From Margaritifera margaritifera (taxonomy: Eukaryota; Mollusca; Bivalvia; Unionida; Margaritiferidae): a DNA stretch of 64,000 bases. Location of the stretch: positions 3,214,501 through 3,278,500 of the forward strand of contig JAQPZY010001579.1 of the NCBI GenBank assembly GCA_029931535.1, given 5' to 3'. The position numbers and the translations under genes are program-made. The notes below the pieces were generated by a model that saw only the letters and a list, made by a program, of their open reading frames with translations, did not search any database and was not told where the DNA came from. This document shows, in pieces, positions 54,938-64,000 of this stretch; position 1 is the stretch's first letter, and each line of letters opens with the position of its first letter.

Positions 54938-54964
54938 GTCAAAATTATTCTAAACCTACCTGGG
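54938..54964 (+). CDS. Possible 27-nt THSD7-like exon I (juxtamembrane)
   Basis: A strong acceptor (TTGATTTTTTTCCTGCAG) is followed by a reading that completes the Gly codon of exon H and gives QNYSKPTW. A donor, TGGG|GTGAGA, follows after 27 nt and keeps phase 1. In vertebrate THSD7 the stretch before the transmembrane helix is also rich in Ser, Pro and Trp, but there is no strong similarity. If the donor were not used the frame would stop after GETVD, giving a soluble end. The good splice signals and matching phase are the only support. Confidence 0.3.
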
Positions 54965-55189
54965 GTGAGACTGTTGATTAAGGTAGCTTTTATCTATACC
55001 TTACTTTAGGGACATTTATCTTGACAAATGTAATGAAGCACCCTATTTTCAATGTTCAGTAAGTTGGCATTATCTTCCATCAAGAAGGACATGTATTGTG
55101 TACTGGGCCATCTACCCTTACACTAAAGTAGTCTCTTTGCAATGCATTATTAGTTACTTTTATTAACCCAGTGGTATGTAATACAGAGG

Positions 55190-55980
55190 AGATGTAGCTG
55201 TTACTAAGTATGTTGGTCGGTCTGTCCATCTATCTGTCTCTCTGTCCATAAACGTGTTTGTTTCTGGAGTATAATTCTGAAACCATTCAAGATATCTCTT
55301 TGAAACTGCTTACACATATTAGACTAGTGGTCTAGATGTACCTTTTGTTATTCAAAATTTTTCAGTTTTAGTATTTTTAATGTTTTTATCTTTTTCTATC
55401 CATCCATGCATCCATTATCCAGACTTTCATTTCTGGGAAAAATCTAAAAAAAAATTTAAGATATCTCAATGAAATTTGGTGCATGTATTAGACTAGTGGT
55501 ATACATGTGCCTTTTGCTATTCACAATTCATCATTTTCAATATTGTTCCCATTTCATCCATTTATTCATTCATCCATCCATCATTCACACTTTAATTTCT
55601 GGAGCAGAACTTCAATACCGCTCAAGATATCTCTATGAAACATGGTATGTACACATATTCAACTGGCCCTCTTTTCTTCAATTTCAGTATTGTTCATCTT
55701 TTTGTCCATTTGTCATTCCATCCATCCATTCCACATTTTTGTTTCCAAGGCAAAACTTCTAAACTGTGTAAGATATTTTGTATGTTTCATAGACTAGTGG
55801 TGTTGATGTGCCTTTTGATGTTCACAACTGTTCACTTTCAGTATATTTATTATGTTCATCCATTTGTGTCTGTGCATCCATCCATCCATCATTCACACTC
55901 CAAAATCATTGAAAACATCTCAATCAAATTTTATAAACATATTAGACTAGTGGTCTAGATGTGCCTTTTGCTTTTAGGAA
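55190..55980. repeat. Diverged macro-repeat, about 150-180 bp, 4 copies
   Basis: Copies carry CCATCCATCCAT, CATTTCTGG/GTTTCCAGG, AAGATATCTC, GAAA..TGGT, TATTAGACTAGTGGTCTA and ATGTGCCTTTTGCTATTCAC in order. The last two words are the seed of the 32-bp array that follows. The repeat resumes after the array (57825-57930). Confidence 0.75.
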
Positions 55981-57822
55981 TTCTTTATAAACATATTAGA
56001 CTAGTAGTCTACATTTGCCTTTTGCTATTAGACTAGTAGTCTACATGTGCCTTTTGCTATTAGACTAGTGGTCTACATGTGCCTTTTGCTTTTAGACAAG
56101 TGGTCTACATGTGCCTTTTGCTATTAGACTAGTGGTCTACATATGCCTTTTGCTATTAGACTAGTGGTCTACATGTGCCTTTTACTATTAGACAAGTGGT
56201 CTACATGTGCCATTTGCTATTAGGCTAGTGGTCTACATGTGCCTTTTGCTATTAGACAAGTGGTCTACATGTGCCATTTGCTATTAGACTAGTGGTCTAC
56301 ATGTGCCATTTGCTATTAGGCTAGTGGTCTACATGTACCTTTTGCTATTAGGCTAGTGGTCTACATGTGCCTTTTGCTATTAGACAAGTGGTCTACATGT
56401 GCCTTTTGCTATTAGACAAGTGGTCTACATGTGCCTTTTGCTATTAGACTAGTGGTCAACATGTGCCTTTTGCTATTAGGCTAGTGGTCTACATGTGCCT
56501 TTTGCTATTAGACAAGTGGTCTACATGTGCCTTTTGCTATTAGACTAGTGGTCTACATGTGCCTTTTGCTATTAGACTAGTGGTCTATATGTGCCATTTG
56601 CTATTAGGCTAGTGGTCTACATGTGCCTTTTGCTATTAGACTAGTGGTCTATATGTGCCTTTTGCTATTAGACTAGTGGTCTACATGTGCCTTTTGCTAT
56701 TAGACAAGTGGTCTACATGTGCCTTTTGCTATTAGACAAGTGGTCTACATGTGCCTTTTGCTATTAGACTAGATGTCTACATGTGCCTTTTGCTATTAGA
56801 CAAGTGGTCTACATGTGCCTTTTGTTATTAGACTAGATGTCTACATGTGCCTTTTGTTATTAGACTAGTGGTCTACATGTGCCTTTTGCTATTAGACTAG
56901 ATGTCTACATGTGCCTTTTGTTATTAGACTAGTGGTCTACATGTGCCTTTTGCTATTAGACTAGATGTCTACATGTGCCTTTTGCTATTAGACTAGATGT
57001 CTACATGTGCCTTTTGTTATTAGACTAGTGGTCTACATGTGCCTTTTGCTATTAGACGATGTCTACATGTGCCTTTTGTTATTAGACTAGTGGTCTACAT
57101 GTGCCTTTTGCTATTAGACTAGATGTCTACATGTGCCTTTTGCTATTAGACTAGATGTCTACATGTGCTTTTTGCTATTAGACTAGATGTCTACATGTGC
57201 CTTTTGTTATTAGACTAGTGGTCTACATGTGCCTTTTGCTATTAGACTAGATGTCTACATGTGCCTTTTGCTATTAGACTAGATGTCTACATGTGCCTTT
57301 TGTTATTAGACTAGATGTCTACATGTGCCTTTTGTTATAAGACTAGTGGTCTACATGTGCCTTCTGCTATTAGACTAGATGTCTACATGTGCCTTTTGTT
57401 ATTAGACTAGATGTCTACATGTGCCTTTTGTTATTAGACTAGATGTCTACATGTGCCATTTGCTATTAGACTAGATGTCTACATGTGCCTTTTGTTATTA
57501 GACTAGTGGTCTACATGTGCCTTTTGTTATTAGACTAGTGGTCTACATGTGCCTTTTGTTATTAGACTAGTGGTCTACATGTGCCTTTTGTTATTAGACT
57601 AGTGGTCTACATGTGCCTTTTGCTATTAGACTAGTGGTCTACATGTGCCTTTTGTTATTAGACTAGTGGTCTACATGTGCCTTTTGTTATTAGACTAGTG
57701 GTCTACATGTGCCTTTTGTTATTAGACTAGTGGTCTACATGTGCCTTTTGCTATTAGACTAGTGGTCTACATGTGCCTTTTGCTATTAGACTAGATGTCT
57801 ACATGTGCCTTTTGTTATTAGG
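55981..57822. repeat. Minisatellite, 32-bp unit, about 57 copies
   Basis: The unit reads TATTAGACTAGTGGTCTACA then TGTGCCTTTTGC. The main variants are ACAAGTGGTCT, CTAGATGTCT and GTTATT in place of GCTATT. ACAAG variants concentrate in the left third (56090-56830) and AGATGTCT variants in the middle (56770-57480), then the consensus form returns, so local homogenisation is visible. Confidence 0.95.
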
Positions 57823-58754
57823 AAATCGTCAGTTTGAATAGTCTTTATGTTTATTTTCATCAGCCTATCCATCTATCCATTATTCACACTTTGGTTTCCA
57901 GAGCAAACTCTGTGTGCTTTTTGCTATTGAGAAATTATTGGCTTCAGTAACATTTTCGTGGGGCATGGGGATAAAGATGACTCCTTTGTTTTTCACCTAC
58001 AAGGATATGATAATCGATGGGACAGTAGTCTACATCAGGATGAAGTAGCATAGCAATAAGAGATTGATAAAACAGTCCAACAAATTTAATTTAAACATTG
58101 GTAATCATTTATTCATGGTTAGTGCAAGCATTGAAATTTTTTATATAATATCTACCAATACATGGGGGTATTAAAACAGGATTGGAAAGGGTCTTGTAAA
58201 CTCCATTTTGGACAGAGTTATGGCCACTGACAATTAACTTCATAACTCAAGAACCATAAAACAGTTTAAACATATCTTATGAAGCATTTATTGAAAACTT
58301 TAGTTATCACAGACCATTCCATACAATACTATTTGCTGTTACTTTGCAGTTCCTGACATGATAAGAAATAAAGCCATTTGCCCTGTTATGAAAGATCTAT
58401 TATATGATATAAAAAAAATTAAGTATTATTTAAACAAGACTTCAACATGCCATATAATTGAACAATTCATGAAACTATAACTATTCCCTAAAGCCATATA
58501 GTTAAAATGGGACTTCACAATGGAGCCAACCAACAAGTGAAAAGTGAAATTAAACAGCAAAATCTCGATTGAAATAGATGGAATTAGTAGTATGCATTTT
58601 GACAGTTCTGGAGCATAGTAAAATTTAATGCGACCATGTGGTTTTTTTTCTTCATGTGGGCATGTCCCCACATGTGATAAAGAACTAAATGAATACACCA
58701 AGAAAATTAAATTCCAGTCCTCTCAAAATGTATATTGCTTTAAAAATTACTATA

Positions 58755-60108
58755 CCATAGAGACTTTGGGGTATTATTTTACAAGCTTTAAAAATTACTA
58801 TATCACCCAGACTTTAGGGTATTATTTTACAAGCTTTAAAAATTACTATATCACCTAGACTTTGGGGTATTATTTTACAAGCTTTAAAAGTTACTATATC
58901 ACCCAGACTTTGGGGTATTATTTTACAAGCTTTAAAAATTACTATATCACCTAGACTTTGGGGTATTATTTTACAAGCTTTAAAAGTTACTATATCACCC
59001 AGACTTTGGGGTATTATTTTACAAGCTTTAAAAGTTACTATATCACCCAGACTTTAGGGTATTATTTTACAAGCTTTAAAAATTACTATATCACCTAGAC
59101 TTTGGGGTATTATTTTACAAGCTTTAAAAATTACTATATCACCTAGACTTTGGGGTATTATTTTACAAGCTTTAAAAATTACTATATCACCTAGACTTTG
59201 GGGTATTATTTTACAAGCTTTAAAAGTTACTATATCACCCAGACTTTGGGGTATTATTTTACAAGCTTTAAAAATTACTATATCACCCAAACTTTGGGGT
59301 ATTATTTTACAAGCTTTAAAAATTACTATATCACCCAGACTTTGGGGTATTATTTTACAAGCTTGAAAAATTACTATATCACCCAGACTTTGGGGTATTA
59401 TTTTACAAGCTTTAAAAATTACTATATCACCTAGACTTTGGGGTATTATTTTACAAGCTTTAAAAATGACTATACCAGCCAGACTTTGGGGTATTATTTT
59501 ACAAGCTTTAAAAATGACTATACCAGCCAGACTTTGGGGTATTATTTTACAAGCTTTAAAAATTACTATACCAGCCAGACTTTGGGGTATTATTTTACAA
59601 GCTTTAAAAATTACTATACCAGCCAGACTTTGGGGTATTATTTTACAAGCTTTAAAAATTACTATATCACCCAGACTTTGGGGTATTATTTTACAAGCTT
59701 TAAAAATTACTATATCACCCAGACTTTGGGGTATTATTTTACAAGCTTTAAAAATTACTATATCACACAGACTATGGGGTATTATTTTACAAGCATTAAA
59801 AATTACTATACCAGCCAGACTTTGGGGTATTATTTTACAAGCTTTAAAAATGACTATACCAGCCAGACTTTGGGGTATTATTTTACAAGCTTTAAAAATT
59901 ACTATATCACCCAGACTTTGGGGTATTATTTTACAAGCTTTAAAAATTACTATATCACCCAGACTTTGGGGTATTATTTTACAAGCTTTAAAAATTACTA
60001 TATCACCCAGACTTTGGGGTATTATTTTACAAGCTTTAAAAATTACTATACCAGCTAGACTTTGGGGTATTATTTTACAAGCTTTAAAATTACTATATCA
60101 GCCAGACT
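58755..60108. repeat. Minisatellite, 48-bp unit, about 28 copies
   Basis: The unit contains TTTGGGGTATTATTTTACAA, GCTTTAAAAATTACTATATC and ACCCAGAC. A second form with ATACCAGCCAGAC and AAATGACT appears only after 59460. Since 48 is a multiple of three the array is open in several frames, giving repeated peptides of 206 and 220 residues that have no start context or family and are not genes. Confidence 0.95.
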
Positions 60109-60433
60109 TGAGGGTAAGAAATCAATAGACCAGTCGGTCTCAGGGGTATTATTTCAAAACAACAATTATAAACAATTATGCATAACTCATATCTTAGTCT
60201 GTCACTACCTTATATAGGGATAGTGAGAACACTAAAATCAAAACTTTAAAATCACAGGATGAGACCATTAACACTGTGTCAAATGATGCATATTAAATGA
60301 TAGTTACTATGTTTTTTGTCTCAGACATTTAAAAGGTTCAAAGTATACAGCATTTGAGGGGGTGGGGGAGGGGTATAGTTATTGTTAGGTTGTACAGTTG
60401 GTTTGCTTTGCAAAAAAGTCTCTGAAGTTGGAC

Positions 60434-60654
60434 TACCATATATACTCGCGTATTTGTCTATACCAGCTGCAAACTGCATAGACCCAGATCTGCCATCGCA
60501 TAATACGCCAGCAGATCAGGGTCTATGCAGTTTGTAAGGACTAATCAGTAGAACAAACAAAATAGACCCTGATCTGCCAGCGCATTATGCTACGGCAGAT
60601 CAGGGTCTATGTTGTTTGCATTTGGATCCGGGTTATACACGAGTTTATATGGTA
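60434..60654. mobile_element. Palindromic double-hairpin MITE, copy 5
   Basis: Ends TACCATATATACTCGCGTAT and GAGTTTATATGGTA. Hairpins are in the order GCAGTTTG then TTGTTTG. Confidence 0.87.
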
Positions 60655-61107
60655 TATTCAGGTTTAGCCATTGCACTTTATATAGGCTCTGCTGTTTTAC
60701 TTTCATGTTATACAATGGTTTTGGCAATGACTCCAATTGTGAAATGACATAGATAATACCAATAAGCAACAGAGTTGGATATATAAAGGGTCTCAATTAA
60801 TACCTTTCCCAATTTGTTCATGTCTTTCATTTATCTTCAGTTTCTCTTAATATTCCATTTCCAAGACTGCCAGCATTTGTTCAATATCATCATATGTTTG
60901 TTGCAACTGATTTTGCTCAGTCCATTGCACAATGAAAAAAAATTTCAGACTGTGTCCTGTAGTTTGTCAAATAAACAATTATTTCTCTTTGCAGTGTTAA
61001 TTTGTTTGCCAACAACTTATATGCCTTTGTGTTGTTATTTGCTGTTGTAGCCAAGGTTTCTTCCACAGTCTTTTTCAATTCCAGCAGTTGTATATCCACT
61101 TTGTCTT

Positions 61108-61410
61108 TCCTTGTGAAATTGACGTTGCTCTATGTCAAATCTCTATGACTTGTGAAATTGACGTCGCTCTATGTCAAATCTCTATGACTTGTGAAATTGA
61201 CGTCGCTCTATGTCAAGTCTCTATGATCTGCTGTTGCTCGAGCTTCTCCAATTCTTCAGCTTGTGAAATTGACGTCACTCTGTCAAGTCTCTATGACTTG
61301 TGAAATTGACGTCGCTCTATGTCAAGTCTCTATGACTTGTGAAATTGACGTCGCTCTATGTCAAGTCTCTATGATCTGCTGTTGCTTGAGCTTCTCCAAT
61401 TCCTCTGTCC
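61108..61410. repeat. Nested tandem repeat: 39-bp triplets separated by a spacer, two blocks
   Basis: The 39-bp unit TTGTGAAATTGACGTCGCTC then TATGTCAAGTCTCTATGAC occurs three times, then CTGCTGTTGCTCGAGCTTCT and CCAATTC, then three more times followed by the same spacer. The spacer read on the minus strand (EELEKLKQQQ) is coding-like, so the repeat may have grown inside a decayed coding sequence. Confidence 0.85.
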
Positions 61411-63164
61411 TGTTAGGATGTTTGCATTTTTACACAGAGAGTCAAATTACACTTGTCCCTTGTCTAGTGAAAGTTTTAATAGGGGCACTGTTTAGGAGTA
61501 ATAATCGACTATTTAGGTAGTGAATAAAATTTAGCTAACAGATTGTCACTGAATATCACTAAGTAATTATCATAGAATGTAACAATTTCTTTTCAGAACT
61601 AAGTTAAGCTTGGAAAAATGTAAACAATCTTTATAATTTAGTTGACTATCGGAAGTGACAAAGTGAAGATTTTAATTAAGCACCGATGCTTGACATCTCC
61701 TTCTGGTCAGTGGAGATATGCCCTCCTCCTGGTCTTCATTGTTACACAACCAGCATGCAACTGGAGAGAGGATGGAAGGAAGTGACAGGCAAACAAAGAT
61801 TGCAATACTGTATCCTGTATTTTGTTTGCTTCCTATAAACGGTAATTGTGACATTAGCGCGTATATTTCTTACATACTTTTTAAAAAAATATACAGGTAT
61901 ATGAAACAGTTATTCTATAGTTTCATCCTTATTCCAGTTCGCTGTATATATTATAGTTGTTGCTAGGTGTATTCATTTATTAATTTTATTACACGATACA
62001 AGATTATAGTCGCATTAAATTTCACTATTATCCAGAACTCTCAAAATGTATGCTACTAACTCTCCATTTTGAACATGTTTTCACAGTTTCATTTTGCTTC
62101 TTATTTTATTGGTCTCCACGTTGCATGATTCTTTGTTTAACTATACGGCTTTGGGAGAAGTGTGATGGTTTCATGAATCATTACCTAATATGGCATGTTA
62201 ACGTCATGTTTACATAATACTTGATGTTTTCATCATATAATTGATCGTTTCATAAGTTGGCAGATGTTTTTGTTTTCTTCTTGTCACATCAGAAAAGCAA
62301 AGTAATGGAGTTTTATATGGAATTGTCGTGATTGGATGACTTAAGTTTTCAATAAATGGGTCGACCTTTTAAATTGTGGTATGTTTAAATGCACTGGATG
62401 TTTTGTAAGTGAAGATGTGGAATGATTAAATTAACCAAACGGATTGGTTTGTCAATAAGTGGTTTGACATTGAACACCATTTGATGTGCGTAGTTTTGAT
62501 GGCTTTGATAGCCCATAAATCCCTTTACAGTTTTAGCCAGTCAGCTTTCTGTAGTCTGCAGTACATTGTGATGTCTAGATTGGCTATATTATATGCACCC
62601 CCGTCAGTTCCGTCAGAGCCTCTAGAAGGTCACTCTGAGGTGAAATACAGCCTTTTTGCAGTTCATTAACGAATGCCCAAATATGTCTGTATAGAGTCAT
62701 TTCCAATAACAGTCTTCCAGAAGTCCCCTTGATGTCTTCATTCAAAATCAAAACAATATTTATAAACGAGATATTTACACTCATCCCACATTATAATAAT
62801 ACTACTGAGAATTTGCAGAAAAAAGAACGATTTCTCCATCATATTAGTAAAAAAAAAATAAATTATTTTGAGATAAAAGAAAAAAAAAGAAAGATCCTGA
62901 TTGGAAAGAAATCCCAGCCCCCCCCCCCCCTTCCGAAAATTAGGTGGCTTGGTCCCTGATTTATTGACGAAACTGATGCTGTTGCTCTTTATTGCTACCT
63001 GCCATATTACCTGATACAGGACCCTGTGGTCAGCCTTGTTTGACTTGGAATGAACAATTAATGAGAGGCTGTACATGTGCTTAGCAAGTATGATATAAAA
63101 TACTGCATCAATAAATATATTGTTGCGAAGCTGGAGGTATACTAAACCCATTATGAATAAGAAT

Positions 63165-63379
63165 CTATACTCGCGTATATGCCAATACCAACTGCAAACT
63201 GCATAGAACCAGACCTGCCTTTGCATAATGCGCCAGCAGATCTGGGTCTATGCAGTTAGTAAGGACTAATCAGTAGAACAAACAACAAAAACCCTGATCT
63301 GCCGGTGCATTATGCAACAGCAGATCAAGGTCTATGTTGTTTGCATTTGGACGCGGATTATACGCGAGTATAGACAGTA
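63165..63379. mobile_element. Palindromic double-hairpin MITE, copy 6
   Basis: Ends TCTATACTCGCGTATA and TTATACGCGAGTATAGACAG then TA. Hairpin order is GCAGTT then TTGTTTG, as in copies 2, 4 and 5. Confidence 0.85.
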
Positions 63380-63664
63380 TTCCATTAAAACTTCTTTTAC
63401 GATCATGGTAGACTATATTGTAATTTTTGACAGTATAGTTCATGTTTTTGGGTGAAGTATAGTTCCTGTTTAATGTGAATACCTATTATGATATTGTACA
63501 ACTTTTCCTGGTTTGGTCATCGATAACAACGGTGGCACTCACCCACCCTACCTTTTTTTTCTTCAAGAATTAGGCGTACTGGTCTTATAGGTCTATTTCA
63601 TTTTGGGAGTATTTTTGTTGGTTTTAATGGCACTTTTAACACATTGTTGGCTATATCATGTTGA

Positions 63665-63800
63665 GAAAATGGGAGCTAAGTGCCTTTCCCATGGACACAC
63701 TGAGGCATATCAACTCAGGCTGGCCTGGTTTGGTATAAAAAAACCAGCGACCCTTGGATTACGAGCCTGCCACTCGACCAACTGAGCTGCCGTAGCTCCA
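63665..63800 (-). mobile_element. tRNA-derived SINE, copy 3, minus strand
   Basis: On the minus strand, GGCAGCTCAGTTGGTCGAGT is a box A-type match and CTCGTAATCCAAGG an anticodon arm (CGT). Box B is degraded to GGTTTTTTTATACC. The following body (GTGTGTCCATGGGAAAGGCA, CTTAGCTCCCATTTTC) matches the SINE at 52156, so the two are one family with different tRNA-like heads. Confidence 0.6.
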
Positions 63801-64000
63801 CATTTTTAAAGAAATACTTGAGGTAAATTGTTGTTCTTAAAAGCCGCCACAAGTACATGGTTGGAACAGTGTTTACAGTAAATACAGGAGTGTGGTTGGG
63901 TTGATGCTTTCTGTGTTGGGCCAAGTTCTGTTACTTCAAATGCTGCTCCAGCCGCAGTGTAATATAATCTTTGAGCCAGGTCTGCTATACCATGCATATA

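Larger units (their letters stand above)
53240..64000. other. Region downstream of exon H: continuing intron or 3' end, repeat dominated
   Basis: No transmembrane-encoding exon or polyadenylation site could be tied to the gene. Stretches without a listed feature (53250-53800, 53900-54240, 54480-54640, 54840-55190, 57830-58750, 60110-60430, 60660-61100, 61420-63160, 63380-63660, 63800-64000) are AT-rich. On the minus strand around 60920-61110 a frame reads LLELKKTVEETLATTANNNT and may be a coiled-coil relic. Confidence 0.55.

Noticed and set aside
59438..60128. Open frames of 206 and 220 codons with repeated GYYFTSFKN and WGIILQALK peptides
   Set aside because: They lie wholly in the 48-bp minisatellite, whose length is a multiple of three. 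No start context, family or splice signals support a gene.
60814..61050. Hydrophobic 78-codon frame as a candidate transmembrane exon
   Set aside because: It contains no family-like residues, no donor in a compatible phase, and is antisense to a coiled-coil-like frame.
61460..61750. Possible LTR on the minus strand beginning TGTAACAATG
   Set aside because: No matching second LTR, primer-binding site or polypurine tract could be found.

Overview
The window is AT-rich metazoan DNA that is almost entirely intronic and repetitive. Its repeat content (tRNA-derived SINEs, a palindromic MITE family, hAT, Mutator-like, Crypton-like and non-LTR relics, a decayed P2X7-like gene, many minisatellites) looks like an aquatic invertebrate, most likely a mollusc. 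That assignment is inference. Nothing prokaryotic is present.

One host gene can be supported. It lies on the + strand as eight exons between 2913 and 53239, plus a doubtful 27-nt ninth exon at 54938. Joined, the eight exons give 1438 nt (about 479 codons) with compatible phases at every junction. They encode the C-terminal extracellular part of a THSD7-type (thrombospondin type-1 domain-containing 7) membrane protein: serial TSP1 repeats, then the family's terminal Cys-rich module. The 5' exons, the transmembrane segment and the cytoplasmic tail lie outside the window or were not found.

Layout. 1-2912: upstream non-coding DNA with repeats and foldbacks. Intron 1 (3038-8090): Crypton-like relic and paired hairpin elements. 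Intron 2 (8248-12472): non-canonical GC-AG ends, minisatellites and pogo-like MITEs. Intron 3 (12855-16449): decayed copies of the preceding exon's 3' end, one of them split by a 2.65-kb TIR transposon. Intron 4 (16596-27210): hAT relic, a two-exon P2X7-like pseudogene, a SINE, a palindromic MITE and antisense THAP-like coding. Intron 5 (27325-34753): its donor lies at the edge of a transposon terminus, followed by a 2.9-kb 61-bp satellite with a 19-monomer higher-order duplication. Intron 6 (34854-44799): a decayed non-LTR retrotransposon split by a MITE, and an antisense hAT 3' end. Intron 7 (45004-53029): a Mutator-like element with a FLYWCH-like ORF, and a SINE. 53240-64000: large 32-bp and 48-bp satellites, two MITEs and a SINE.

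The repeats preserve an order of events: a satellite born from a MITE interior, a satellite that copied a transposon's RNase H motif, a transposon inside an exon duplication, and a MITE inside a retrotransposon. All alignments were made by eye, so percentages and copy counts are approximate.
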